Of a stretch of DNA of 64,000 nt, positions 1 to 11,056 are shown in pieces. A program made the position numbers and the translations under genes. The DNA lies in contig NW_006921534.1 in NCBI RefSeq assembly GCF_000340215.1, forward strand, positions 4,091,041 through 4,155,040. Reading direction: 5' to 3'. The DNA comes from Pseudocercospora fijiensis CIRAD86. Its lineage: Eukaryota; Ascomycota; Dothideomycetes; Mycosphaerellales; Mycosphaerellaceae. The notes beneath the pieces are model-generated. The model saw nothing but the letters and a program-made list of their open reading frames with translations, ran no database searches and was not told where the DNA came from. How positions within the stretch are numbered: position 1 is the first letter of the stretch; each line of letters begins with the position of its first letter.

Positions 1-1240
1 ATACTAAGCTATTTTAATAGCAACATTCTCTAGCGGCTTCTTTACTATAACGCCTAGTTTGCTAGCAGCTAGTACTAAAGACTATATACGGACAGAGTCG
101 CTGCTAATCTAGAGATAGTTCTCTTTAATATTAGGCAGATCTTCTACTAGATAGTAGAAGTTATTATAGTTATTATAGCCTATATTATAACAGACATTGT
201 TAGCCTTAATCTTAGTAACGTAGTTGCTATACTAGCGTTGCTTAGCAATATAGGCAATGCCGTCGACAGTCTACTAGTCGTTAGGTTTCAATTTACTAAC
301 TTTTATAACGGTAGGTCTAGTATCCTTCGGAGCGGTCTTAAACTCGAGATCGACTTTAATCTTATCCTTACCTTTACGATTAAACTCGAGGGTAGCACTA
401 AGTGCTATCTTATAATCGTCTTTTATAAGAAATATTAGTATTCGAGGCCTACGGATATAGCCGTTAAGGTAGGTATAGTTAAGTTAATCTTAGCTCTTTA
501 ACTTCAACTCGGATATACTTACCGTTGCTATAACTTTGCCTAAACTAGTCGCTTTTAGTAACGCTTTTAGTAGACGAGACTATAAACTAATTACTAACGA
601 AGAGTCCCTTCTTTTATACCTTAGCGCTCGCCTACTATAGCGCTTCGTACGTATATTTCGCAGACTAGCTAGTACGCTCGAAATTCTTTATAGCGACTTC
701 TTAGTTGCTAGTAAGCAGGCGCTAGGTCTATTTATACTAAAAGGCGTTACGAGAGTCGTAAGAAGCTATTTCGATATCTTCTTCTCTCGTTACTATACTA
801 TCTACTAGGCGTATAGTAGGCGCTAACTTATTCTTTATAGGCGATACCTCTAAATCGACTATCTCTTACTTATCTACGGTAGTTAAGACGCTATTAACCT
901 ATTTAGTTAACTCCTTCTACGCTTTCGCGTCGAATGCGCGCGCCTTACTAAACTTCTTTAACGTAGCCGCTACCGTCGATTTTACGCTCGATTTCTTCCC
1001 TCTTCCCTTTACTAGCGACTCGCGCTATTTAGTACTTGTCTTATAGTCTAGCAAGTCCTTATCGACCGGTTTATATAACTATAAGCTTCTCGGAGGCGCT
1101 ATCTCGAAATATAGCTATACGAGGTCGCTAGTAGCGTAAAAAGCGACTATATACGCTAACTTAGGCGGCAGGTTAATAATAATAGCTATTTAGCGGTATA
1201 AGGGTATAATTTAAGGTCTATAAGAGCAAAGAGGAGCATT
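1..1240. repeat. RIP-mutated repeat fragment, unidentified
   Basis: This stretch has the same composition as the large nest at 14200-61870: CA and TG are rare, TA is very common, and CG is kept. Long frames on the minus strand are broken mainly by TAG and TAA, as expected after RIP of CAG, CAA and TGG codons. I recognise no protein domain in it. It is cut by the window edge, so its type and full length are unknown. The change back to normal DNA lies roughly between 1230 and 1420. Confidence 0.7.
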
Positions 1241-1672
1241 CTACCTAGTAAACTATAAGGTTCCGTACTACGGAGGTGCTATGCTTGGCATTCTACGGTA
1301 AAACGCAAAGAATAGTAAGCAAACTTATATCATTGTCGAAATCCTGTCCTTTAGCTCCGAAGCTCTTGCTGTGCTCCCGTCCTGGTACACAGCTTATAAG
1401 CTTATAATACCATAATTCACACTATATTACGCAGGTACTTCCAGGTCGTTGCGACAAGCCTAATTGACTGCTTCCCTGTGCACAAGGCAGACTTCTGTAT
1501 CACAAGCTTGATGGCGTAGGCTTGTGAACGCAGAGTGTGGGTGAATGAGACAGTCTTGTGCCCTCGGAACCCTCGTGAAACAGGCCATTCACTTTGTGTG
1601 TTAGGCGCTGTCTTTTGCAGTACTTCATAAACTTCGCTCCTCAACACGCTACTGACTCCTAAACTTCGGCAA
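1241..1672. other. intergenic, 5' flank of the DUF7918-type gene
   Basis: Composition changes here from RIP-mutated to normal. Short open frames exist but have no recognisable features. The segment presumably holds the promoter of the downstream gene; I see no specific element in it. Confidence 0.5.
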
Positions 1673-2649
1673 ATGCCTCTACAACCAAGTCAATATCAGG
1701 CGATGGCAATTCCACACGATCCCCCTGGTGTTATGGCCAGCATCTACGTTGATGGCAGGCCGCTTCAAGAGTACGTGGCTGGCAGTTCTGACACCAAAGG
1801 TCTGGCTGAACAATACGTCGAGGCTCGGGACGGCTTCGAATTCGAGATCTGGATCCGGCTAGCTGGTGAAGTCGAATTTCGTGGCGATATTCTAGGCTTC
1901 TGCACCATTGTTGACGGCAACACGACTGACCAAGCCTTTGTAACAAAAAAGTTTGTGAAAGATGGCAAACCATTAATCCGCCAAGGTTGGGTGTCTTCGA
2001 AGGGTAAAGTGATGAAGTACAGCTTCAAAACACTCGAAACGACTGAAAACGATGGTTCAGACTACAAGAGGTCACGGGTGGCAGGATTAGGATCCATCGT
2101 TATCGAGGTCCACCATATGCGGGTAGGAGCGAAGACGCGCGACCAGTTCATCGCAGACGATAACATCGGACGTCGCGACGAGCTTGAGGTGATCCTGAAA
2201 GCCTGATCAAGGGAAGCGGCGTGTCGCATAGCGTGTCATACTCTGAGACGGCGACGCTGAAGGAGAAGGAGTGCAGAACCCGAAGAGTGACGTATGTCGA
2301 TCCAGAGAAGGTGCCCGCAGGAACGATTGTCTTTCATTACCGCTCGTTGGAAACGCTGCTGTCAATGGGCGTCATCCGAAAGCCAACGTCTCGCCAGAAC
2401 GGGTCGTTGAATGATGATGCGCCACATGATAAGCGCTCAACAGCCGGTCGTGACTTGGAAGATGGCACCAGGACAACAGCGGCTCTGATACAGAAGATCA
2501 AACCCGAAAAGGAAGCGAACCAGCCACGACGGCGCAAGAGACCGAGCGATGAGGAAGTCCACATCGACTTGGACGATGATGGAAATCTTGTCCGCGAGTA
2601 TGTGGTGAAGAAGCCAAAGGCGAGTGGAGAGGTCGTAGACTTGACATGA
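1673..2649 (+). CDS. DUF7918-type fungal protein, frame interrupted near 2188-2211
   Basis: The first part (1673-2206) has the layout I associate with the fungal DUF7918 family: a short N-terminus, 'VDGRPLQEY', then 'AEQYVEARDGFEFEIWI' and later 'GLGSIVIEVHHMRV'. The second part (to 2649) has 'GSGVSHSVSYSET' followed by 'GTIVFHYRSLETLLSMGVI', the usual C-terminal block, and a basic and acidic tail with a possible nuclear signal 'RRRKR'. The two parts lie in different frames. Frame two is open until a TGA at 2204, and the C-terminal frame is open from 2188. Two explanations are possible. An 89-nt intron at 2123-2211 (GTAGGA..CAAG) would give 295 residues. A single-base frameshift near 2188-2203 would keep a linker that also looks family-like. 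Function is unknown. The ATG at 1673 is the first of the frame. The gene converges with the TatD gene 107 bp away. Confidence 0.7.
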
Positions 2650-2756
2650 GGCGGATAACGCCTGTGAGCATCAAACACACGTGAGAGGCTCGATGGTGCT
2701 CACATAAGTGTAGACTCCTTGGTTCCTGACTGAAGTTGTTCCGCCACGGCAGGGCC

Positions 2757-3844
2757 TCAGCTGGAGGACTCTCCAAGAGAGAACATGCGGATGGAATTGT
2801 TCCATGCAGTTTCAGCGACTTCTTCAACTGGCAGGCCTTTCACTTTGGCAACAACCCACGCTACATGGCCTATGGCACAAGGCTCGTTACGACCTTTGAC
2901 CTGGCCCACATGAATTAGTAAGAAATGCGTGGCACACAGATCAATACTTACCATCGTATCCTTTGTCCACTTTTCTTTCTTCACAGCCTTGGGAAGCTGC
3001 ATATCAGTAGGTAGGTCCTTCAGATGGACACTCGCAGCATGACTTGGCCTGATCTCGCACCAGGGACCATCAGTCTCGATCTGCAACCTATGCATTGGCA
3101 CCTCTTTCACAACCGCAAGATTATCCTCGGTTTTCAGACTGCACCCGTTGATGCCAACATCGAAGCCGAGCTGGACGATATTTTGCATTTCTTGCAGCGT
3201 GCCTGTAAAGGAGTGAATGACGCCGCGCTTGGGGAACTTCTGCAGTCGCGGCTCCAGGAGAGCTTTGAAGTCATCCCAGGCGGCACGCATGTGTAGGAAC
3301 AGCGGCATGTGTAGCTCTGCAGCCAAATCGAGCTGCATCTCGAAGTACTTCATCTGTGTCTCCTTACTTGCGTGCTGTAGACGATCATAGTCCAGGCCTA
3401 TTTCGCCAAAAGCTGTTGCAGTGCCTGCGTCTCTTGACTCTTGTGCCAGCTTCTTCAGCTCTTCAAGCAGCTTTTCTGGTCCTCCTTCGTGATTGTCGAA
3501 CGTCTTCGCCGAGCAAGGATGTACACCGACGGTTGCATAGCAGAGACCGGGATAGGCTTCTGCGAGTTTGACGGCGTTCTTGCTTTCCACGAGATCGGAG
3601 CCAGTGACCATCATCTTTCGTACTCCAGCATGGCGTGCGCGTTGGACGACCGATTCGAGGTCGTCGTCGTGAGCCTTCTTGCCATGTTGCCAGCCGCGGA
3701 AGATCTGGTCTGAGAGATTGATGCCGATCTATCGCGCCGTAGATCAGTCGTCTGTCTTGCTTGCGAGCTGTGCAGTGGGTAGAAGTATGCACAGACATCT
3801 GCGTATCGGAGGCTTGGCTTTTCGCCGTTGGTTGTGGAGGCCAT
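2757..3844 (-). CDS. TatD-family metal-dependent hydrolase (TATDN1-like)
   Basis: Three exons on the minus strand: 3844-3797, 3728-2952 and 2900-2757, with introns of 68 nt (3796-3729) and 51 nt (2951-2901, GTAAGT donor and a TTACTAAT branch site). The spliced protein has 322 residues, a normal length for eukaryotic TatD DNase-like proteins. Visible motifs in order are 'YADIGINLSD' at the N-terminus (the eukaryotic form, without the HxH of bacterial TatD), 'VTGSD', 'TVGVHPC', 'GEIGLDYDR' with the metal-binding Glu, 'PLFLHMR' with a His, 'GVIHSFTG' with a His, 'IETDGPW' with the Asp, and 'KGRNEP'. The family acts as 3'-5' exonucleases or deoxyribonucleases with divalent metal. The frame is intact. 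The first intron sits within the N-terminal motif and was placed because joining restores it. Confidence 0.93.
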
Positions 3845-4051
3845 GTTGGTGAAGGTGCACGTGCAAGAGCGAGGCGTCAACGGCGATGCTGAAGATATGC
3901 GTGAAGAGCTCAAGCGAAGGGCGAGCCTGGCATTCATAAGGAAGGTAACATCGATGAAAGATCCAAGCTCGACGCGCCAAGAAATGATGGCGTCGAACTC
4001 CATCTCCGCTCCGCTCCGCTCCGTTCGTTCACCGACCGACATCGACATCCG

Positions 4052-4091
<40 letters not shown>

Positions 4092-4821
4092 GGTCTGCCA
4101 CAGCAAGCGGCACAGATGGCAATCATTCCAATATGAATATGAGCTTGCTAGCCCAGATATACCATACTCATTCCTTACCTGACTCTCTTGCCGTCCCCTC
4201 ACCCGTCTGGAGACCATGGACGGATCCACGATGCCTCACTGTCAGCAAGCATGGTATCGTCCTTCGTCAGACGCTCTTGCTCTTTCGCGTCATAGACCCA
4301 GACATGGCCAGAGCCGAGCCACTTGCAGTTGCCATGCACGGCAACGTCGAATGTCACGGCACCCATCTACTTACATGTAGATATATCTGACAGATTAGGT
4401 CGTGAGATTGGTTGAATATCCGTTCTATGGAAGGACTTGCGTGACGCCGTACGAGTACTCCTGCACGACTGCACCGCATTCCTACATTATGTCGCCAAGA
4501 TGGGTCGCGACGACTATGTCCCAGTCATCCAGGAGGAGCCAAGCTCTCAGTACTTGCGCACCTGGACTGGCCATCCACCACACCGTAGGTGAGTCTGCTA
4601 TATTTGCCTAAGAATTGCGGCCGCGCTCATTCATCAACGAATCAACATGGGAACCACTTGCCATCTCTCAACCATGAAATCAACACCCATCATCCCATAC
4701 TTCTATCTACCATACAAGATTTGGATTCACTGACGAATGCAGAATCCAACCTCGTCGGAGAAGATATACCTGCTGCGCATGTGGCCATCTGCCGGCTCGA
4801 TTTCCTCTAGTGGTCGGTATA
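3845..4821. other. divergent intergenic region between TatD and glutaminase genes
   Basis: About 980 bp separate two divergent starts. The part next to the TatD start holds CTCCG repeats (about 4003-4023) and a heptamer CCCACCG repeat. Several open frames of 60-100 codons occur, but they overlap in many frames and show no protein family, so I call none of them. Both promoters must lie here. Confidence 0.5.
4051..4091 (+). repeat. (CCCACCG)n heptamer tandem repeat, about 5 copies
   Basis: A perfect short tandem of a C-rich heptamer just upstream of the TatD start (minus strand). Confidence 0.9.
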
Positions 4822-7178
4822 ATGGCCCTATCTTTGTACGGTGCTGTGTTTACAGCGCTACTCTACATGTGCATCACCTACAATCTACATCCGATGTCTG
4901 CTTTTAAATCAGCTTCTACTTCAAACTCTGCATCCTTCTGGCCAATATTGCCGCCGTCTTATCCTCTTGGAGTCCGCAATTCTTACCTGTCAGGTATGCT
5001 AGCACATTTGAAGCTTCAAACGACCATGGCATGCTGACGCTATCTAGCATGGATGCCTGGTAACAAGGCTACCGATCTACCGTCGTCTGCTCCCAAGTTC
5101 TGGAATGGACAACAGCTTGGCTGGTCTGTGATGGCTCGAGTCGATGAGAAGGGCTATAGCTTGTTTGGAGTGCCTTCCGCAGGAAAAGACGTAACGCCAG
5201 GGAGCGTGAGAGGCGCCACATATACGACTACTCATTCATCTTTCTTCGTCGACGCCGGCTCTGCCACCTTCATCCTGGACTTTTTCTCACCTGTTGCTCC
5301 CAATAACTACGTGCGCCACTCACTGCCTTTCAGCTACCTGACTGTCTCAGCATCCGCAAAGGATGGCAAGAGACATTCTGTGCAGATATATTCCGATATG
5401 GATAGCTCCTGGACCGGCCACTTCGAGGAAGATGATGACATGATTTGGAACTCAACCACACGCGCTAATAGCACAACCGTAATGGCCCTCGCATCAGTTG
5501 CATCTGTCAATGGTGCTCCATTTTCCGAAGTGAACGACATGGCCCAGTGGGGTACTGCCGTCTACTGCAGTCGGCCTAACGGCGGTGATGCCAATGCGCT
5601 TACTCACGCAGTGGGAGAACTGGGACGGACGCGAAACGACTTCATTCGACATGGCGAAATGCGCGGCGATGGAGACATATCGACGACCTGGCAGCCCGGC
5701 GCTGGCCTCGCTTTCTCTTACGATATGGACAGCATAGAGACTACGAGGAATGCTACCTTTGTCATCGGACATGTGCGAGACCCAGATCTCAATTATCTCG
5801 GCGACTCAAGACGAAGCTACTGGAAGTCGGCATGCGATGATGATAACTGGATCGCCTGCGGTTGCGACCTCGCTCTTAATGACTTTGCAGCAGCGGATGC
5901 AGAGTCTCGAGCGTTTGATTCAGCCATTGCAGCCAATGCTGAGAGTGTTGGTGGCTCCAAATACAGTGACATCCTTCAGCTCTCAGTTCGCCAGACCTTC
6001 GGCGCCATGGACATGACTGTCTCCAACGATCTTAACACGAGCGACGTGATGATATTCCAGAAGGGAATTAGTAGTAATGGTAACGTCAATAAGGTACTAT
6101 ACCCCTACCCCATCCAAGATTATGTGGCCGACTAACTCATAATGCTTTCTGACCAGGTCGATGTGATCTTCCGACTTTCGCCTATCCTGTACGTTGTGGC
6201 TCCAGAGTGGATTCGTCTTCTCGCTGAACCGGTAATGCGATATCTTGCCTCTGGTCGCTGGGGCTTCAGCTTCACCATCCATGACATTGGATCCCACTAT
6301 CCTAACGTAACAGGTCACGACGACGGTTTCGCAGAGCCAACGCCGTTGGAGGAGTGTGGCGACATGATTCTCCTTGCATACATGTATCAGACCGCTACAG
6401 GTGACACGGACTGGACAGCACAATACTCATCTCTGTTCCAAAGCTACGCAGATTACCTTGTCGAAGGAGGACTCTATCCAAGCGATCAGGTCTCCTCTGA
6501 CGATGACGCTGGCGCTTCTGCGAATCAAACTTCGCTGGCCATGAAGTCTGCTATCGCACTGAATGCTTTCGGTCGCATGACGGCACAGACGGACTACTCA
6601 GACGTCGGCCTTCAATTCGCCGACGTGCTTTACAACCAAGGCGCCGGCCTGGATTCCGACAGAACGCACTTCACTCTGGTTCAAGGCGAAGACGAGTCCT
6701 GGACGACTGCCTACAATCTCTATATTGATGTTCTCTTGAATCTAGAAACATTCCCTTCCGAAGCCTACACTTTGCAGTCCGCATACTACACGAGTGTACG
6801 ATCCGAAGCTGGCGTAGCACTGGACAGTCGCGTGAGTTGGGGCAAGACGGATTGGATGCTATGGGCAGCAGCTGTTGCTCAGCAGTCCGGTAATGAGGAT
6901 GTGAGGGACATGTTCGTGGACGACGTGCACGCTTTCATCTCAAATGGACAGAGCGACAAACCTTTTGGGGACCGCTTCTTCGTTGGCAACAGTGGGGGCG
7001 ATGAGGCCGGAACCTGGGATTCGGTAAGAAGGCAATAATTGAAGTGCTCCTGCTTAGACATTGGCTGACATGTTCTCTTCAGTATAGAGCGCGACCTGTA
7101 GTTGGCGGACTCTTTGCTCTCTTGGCCTTGAACGGTCCCACCATGTGGCTCGGAGACGCCGAACAGGGTAACGAGTGA
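4822..7178 (+). CDS. secreted glutaminase A-type protein (DUF5127/DUF4965/DUF1793)
   Basis: Four exons: 4822-4993, 5048-6093, 6157-7023 and 7083-7178, with introns of 54, 63 and 59 nt, each GT..AG (CTAACT branch in the second). The protein has 726 residues, close to fungal glutaminase A proteins. The N-terminus has a hydrophobic segment 'LSLYGAVFTALLYMCIT', a likely signal peptide, then 'LPPSYPLGVRNSYLSAWMPG', a family hallmark restored only by the first splice. Further blocks are 'FWNGQQLGWSVMARV', the N-terminal beta domain (DUF5127), and the all-helical central and C-terminal parts with 'GRWGFSFTIHDIGSHYPN', 'EECGDMILLAYMY', 'DESWTTAYNLYID' and 'RPVVGGLFALLALNG'. Family members hydrolyse extracellular L-glutamine to glutamate. 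The ATG at 4822 is preferred over in-frame GTG codons upstream. No damage is seen. Confidence 0.93.
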
Positions 7179-7261
7179 AGAAAAGCGTCAAAGGCAGTCG
7201 GTGGGTATACCTAGAATATTTTCATAATCCTAATCCATGCCAAACGTATCAAACCACACTC

Positions 7262-8703
7262 CTATCTCGCATCACTCGGCATCCAACTTGGAGGCGGTGC
7301 ACTCGATAGATCGATTTCTCTCAAGCCACCCATGGCACCATTCAAGGGCCCATTGACCAGCCTCAACTCCTTCTTCCCATCTTCCCCAGCCCATTGAGCC
7401 TCCACAAACCCATCCTCATTCGCCAATCTCTGCAAATTCAACATTGTGGAGAACTTGACATCAACAGTCGCCTCATCGACCCATCTCCCCTTCTCCCCAA
7501 CATTATTATCGCTCAACCTCTCCGCCCAACCGGCAGCCCTATGCGTGCCTACCAACGTCGGGAAAGGCCCGTAACACGCAAACTCAATCCCGAAAGCTCC
7601 TTTGCAGAAATTCCGGTACGCAACATCGACGGCTCCGTCTCGGGGGATCACGGAGAGTGCTACGAGGGCTTTGCGTGCGGATTCGTAGGTTACTGCGTAG
7701 GCATACATTCCCACGCCCCCGTTCCCTGCTTTGAAGATCAGGCGCGTGCTATCCTCGGAGGCTTCTGGCGGAGAGTGCTTGTGGTTCCACCATTTCCCGT
7801 AACGGTTTCGCACGGCGGGTGCGGTGGAGTCGTTTTCGAGGACGTAGAATTCCGTTTGGTTGTCCGAGGGTCCGAGTTTGCTGTGGCCGAGCCAGAGGAA
7901 GTCCCAGCCTCTGCCATACGGGGAAGGGGGAGAGGGTGATGAGGTTCTACGCAGGAGCGCTTTGGTGCCGGAGGCGAACTGTTGGAGCTGGTATCTCAAG
8001 GCTGGATCGAAATCCGCGTCATCTTCCCAGATGAGAGCGGTCTGGATATTCTCATTCACGATTCTGTACGTATCTTAGCCAGGTCGGAGATTTGACGAAC
8101 GCAGCACACATTGGAGAAAACTCACTTTTGGAGCACATTCATGTGTCCTCGCCAGCTGCCCAACACTCCAGGACCGACGTTCTCTGCTTTCCAATTCTGG
8201 AGAACGTGAGCTTGTGGAAATGATGGCCACATTGGAGTTACGACTCGTACCAGAGGAGTGGCCTTCGATGATACATCTTCCGATACGACACCATCGATGA
8301 ACTCCACGTCAAACCCAGCGAACGAGGCTGCAACGAGGAACTTGTCACGTCGATCTGTCCTTGCAGGCAGTGATAGGACATAGTTGCGATGGAACTATGC
8401 ATCGAATCGGATCAGCACGCGCCGATGAATATGTACAACAATCGTTGATACACTGACTCCTAGCGTTCGATTGAAAATGCTCTCATCATTCTTTGCATTC
8501 CTGTGACCGGAGGTTCCACTCGAGTTTGCATATAGAAAGATGATCAGGGTGATGAATGCAGACAGACAGCAGACGGTCCATGTCTTTGCCATGCGGAAAC
8601 TCCGCCCTGGAGTCGTGGCTGTGGTGGAGGACTTCTCGCTCCGAGACAAGATACTGGGCAACGAGGTGTATTTTGCTTCAGACCAAGATGGTAGCAGGTC
8701 CAT
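7262..8703 (-). CDS. glycosyltransferase family 25 protein, type II membrane
   Basis: Three exons on the minus strand: 8703-8458, 8394-8126 and 8063-7262, with introns of 63 nt (8457-8395) and 62 nt (8125-8064). The product has 438 residues. A cytosolic N-terminus is followed by a single membrane segment at about residues 41-59, so a Golgi type II topology is likely. The luminal part starts with 'NRTLGFHRNYVLSLPARTDR', the typical opening of the family, then 'FIDGV', 'GSWRGHMNVLQKIV' and the metal-binding 'IWEDDADFD' (E185, D186, D187). Each splice restores one of these motifs. GT25 enzymes transfer galactose or glucose from nucleotide sugars; the acceptor here cannot be told. The stop lies 83 bp from the convergent glutaminase gene, and the next glycan gene (GT32) lies upstream on the same strand. 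Confidence 0.9.
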
Positions 8704-9257
8704 GTTTGATTGATGCAGCGAGCTGCTGGTGACAAGAGATGCTCCTACATTGCGAACTGCGGCATCATGATCGGTGGCATGCACACGCACACGCACACGC
8801 ACACGCACACGCACACGCACACGGTGATGGCCGTGAGAATACGGTTCACTGACGCAAGCCACAGTGCCCTCCCCTCCTGTGGTGCCCGTGCCCGTGCCCG
8901 CGCCCCTGCTTGTGACAGCCCTCGTGTCTGCGCTAGTTCTAGGGAAACTAGTTCTAGGTTTGCAAGGCCATAGGACAAAAGTCCATGCGCGCTAGAACTA
9001 CAGTAAAGAGCACGGTGGGTTCGAGCCTTCTGCATCCCCGCTGGCTGCCCGGAAAATTGATGGCGTGAGTAGTGATGCCCGTGTCCGCCGCGAAATAGGA
9101 GTGACGTCGCGTGCTCAGCGCCAGGAACCCTAGAGAGCCCCAGGCAGCGTGTAAAGTGATGGAGATTTGATGGCTCTGAAAGGAGCGCAAAGTGAGCATG
9201 TCATGTTTGCAATCAATGTCCACGCTGTGGCCGTGGCCGGTGTGTATTCTAGTTCTA
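8704..9257. other. intergenic, 5' of the GT25 gene
   Basis: This 554-bp gap holds a CACACG microsatellite and a GTGCCC/GCGCCC-rich stretch near 8881-8906. Open frames here are by-products of the repeats. It should include the GT25 promoter and the 3' end of the GT32 transcript. Confidence 0.5.
8781..8823 (+). repeat. (CACACG)n microsatellite
   Basis: About seven perfect hexamer copies lie 80-120 bp upstream of the GT25 start. The Arg-Val run it would encode on the minus strand is upstream of the chosen start. Confidence 0.95.
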
Positions 9258-10391
9258 TCAAACAGCTTCTCTCTGCCTGGACTTCAGCGGTTCGGCCTTC
9301 AATGGCTTGTCCTCTGGCCTTTTGTACCAAGACCGTCCAAAGTGGTGCGTTACCAGCTTTGGTCCGAACTCTGGCTTGCCACTATGACTGTGCTTCTGAT
9401 TTCCTGCAAAGGCATTGATCGGGAGAATCAGCACGTCGCCAAACAGCCTGGCTTGCTTCAACTGCGACAGCTCTTTCCACGAAACTTTTCTCTGTTCATA
9501 CTCGCTGATCACCTCCATGATACTATCGGTGAAGGCGCCAGGGCCTGTAGCGTCCAAGACCTCTTTCTTGTTCAACGTCAGCTCGCTCAGCTGGACATGC
9601 TTGATCCGGGCCAGGTACTCCAGGTGATAGATTACTCTCGCAACGACCTTCTCAAAAACAGCATGTCCAGGTCTTGCCATCAACGTCCACTGGCAGATAC
9701 TGATGGGTCGAGCAAACATGGGATACGTGTCATCATCGTACTCAATTCCTGCGACAACGCCGATGTCTGCTTCGGAAAAGTCGGGCGGAATCCAGTCACT
9801 GATCGGTTGGAGACAACTTGTGTCCATGTCGCTGTAAACACCTCCATCCGCAAGCATGGCAAGGTATCGGATCAGATCCGCTCGTAAAATGGTGACGTTG
9901 AGCTCCCGCCAGAAATTGTGAATGGTGGTGTGTTCGCTGAAGTGCTCATCCACATATTGGGAGCTTCCATCGTCGCTGAGGAAGCCATACTCCCATCCCG
10001 GATTCAAATCTGTCCATGTCTGCACCTGCTTCTTCCACTGCTTCTTCATGCCTTCACTGCCCGTCTGCCATATTTTGCTTGGCCATGGACCTGAGGCTTG
10101 GGCCTTGGATTTGACCGGTCGAAGCTCGTCCGCTTTGTAAGAGGGTTCGAAAGCATTCCGATCTGCATCCGACGCTGCAGGTGGATTGAACAGCTGGGAA
10201 CTGCTCTCCGGTAGGACATGGAAGACGAGGAAGAGGAGCAGACATAGAGGCGCAATGATTCGACCGACCAGCCGCTTGGTCGAGGTCGTTGTCATTCTAG
10301 ATCGCTGAGGGGAGGTGATTTCAGCAGATAGACGCATGATGTTGGGGTGGAGTGGCCATGGTGAGGACGAACATGGCCCTCTGCCTGACAA
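9258..10391 (-). CDS. glycosyltransferase family 32 protein (Och1-like)
   Basis: An intronless frame of 377 codons. A short basic N-terminus leads to a membrane anchor 'IIAPLCLLLFLVFHVLP' (about residues 45-61), then a stem and the catalytic domain. Family motifs visible are 'PSKIWQTG', 'WTDLNPGWEY', 'ILRADLIRYLAMLADGGVY' and the DXD metal site 'YSDMDT' (D188, D190), followed by 'FARPISICQWTLMARPGH'. GT32 proteins such as yeast Och1 are Golgi mannosyltransferases using GDP-sugars. The donor here is not provable from sequence. Starts at 10337 or 10295 would still keep the anchor. The gene is divergent from the acyltransferase gene, with 665 bp shared between them. Confidence 0.92.
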   Translation of the reverse strand: MSGRGPCSSSPWPLHPNIMRLSAEITSPQRSRMTTTSTKRLVGRIIAPLCLLLFLVFHVLPESSSQLFNPPAASDADRNAFEPSYKADELRPVKSKAQASGPWPSKIWQTGSEGMKKQWKKQVQTWTDLNPGWEYGFLSDDGSSQYVDEHFSEHTTIHNFWRELNVTILRADLIRYLAMLADGGVYSDMDTSCLQPISDWIPPDFSEADIGVVAGIEYDDDTYPMFARPISICQWTLMARPGHAVFEKVVARVIYHLEYLARIKHVQLSELTLNKKEVLDATGPGAFTDSIMEVISEYEQRKVSWKELSQLKQARLFGDVLILPINAFAGNQKHSHSGKPEFGPKLVTHHFGRSWYKRPEDKPLKAEPLKSRQREAV

Positions 10392-11056
10392 GCAGACAAC
10401 TCCCGTGTGAAGATTTCCTGTGAGCCACAGTGGGCTAGAATACCTAATCTAATCTAATCTTTCAGCGCATCTGGCCGCACGCGTCCTCGGGTTCAGCCTT
10501 CAACATGTTAACGTATGCATTGGCGTATGCTTTCTCCACGCAAGAAGGAGGGGCCGTGATGGGCTGATGTGAAGGATCGAGATCAGGCGTATGGAACAGA
10601 ATCCCCGGTCCCAAAGTCGACCGGCGGACCGCTCTAGTAGTTCTATCAGGGGGGCGCCACAAGCCTACACCTTCCGAAGAAAGGAATATGACACGCGATC
10701 TAATCAAGCATATTGGCACAGTATGTAGATGCATTGGCCACACTGCTTGTCAGAAGGCATGGCATGACCATCTGGACTTCGAGTCTTCGCCTGCCATGGC
10801 TGAGTTACAGTAGCGTCTCCTGGAGTCTGTGCAGTCGCCGCCGCTGCTACCGATGAAGACATGGCGTTAGAACAGATAACGGTCGACGGCGGACCGGGGA
10901 GAAGTCTAGAAGGCCGTCAACACTGCTGGGAACCTGGAAGTCATCGCGTCGATCTGGTATGAAGTTCTGGTATTATCGCATGGAACGGAGCGCTCCATTC
11001 GAATCAACCGGCCAAGAAGCACGAAATCAAGAGAGATTCGAGCGCTAGCTACCACG
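10392..11056. other. divergent intergenic region between GT32 and acyltransferase
   Basis: No gene is supported here. A small TAATC repeat lies near 10444-10460. A minus-strand frame at 10462-10743 has no recognisable features. The region must hold both divergent promoters, which would allow joint control of the two glycan genes (inference). Confidence 0.5.

Noticed and set aside
2757..3614. TatD protein starting at the ATG at 3614 without introns
   Set aside because: It would lose the conserved N-terminal block found in the exon at 3844-3797 and the start of the second exon, and it would keep the 51-nt intron as translated sequence.
4133..4810. Several short plus-strand frames upstream of the glutaminase gene
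   Set aside because: They overlap in different frames and contain no motif; none joins the glutaminase N-terminus by a plausible splice.
8395..8862. Longer N-terminus for the GT25 protein containing an Arg-Val run
   Set aside because: The Arg-Val run is only the CACACG microsatellite. The ATG at 8703 gives a normal short cytosolic tail and anchor.
10462..10743. Small minus-strand protein of 93 codons
   Set aside because: No family features, no supporting context, and it lies in a promoter-sized gap between divergent genes.
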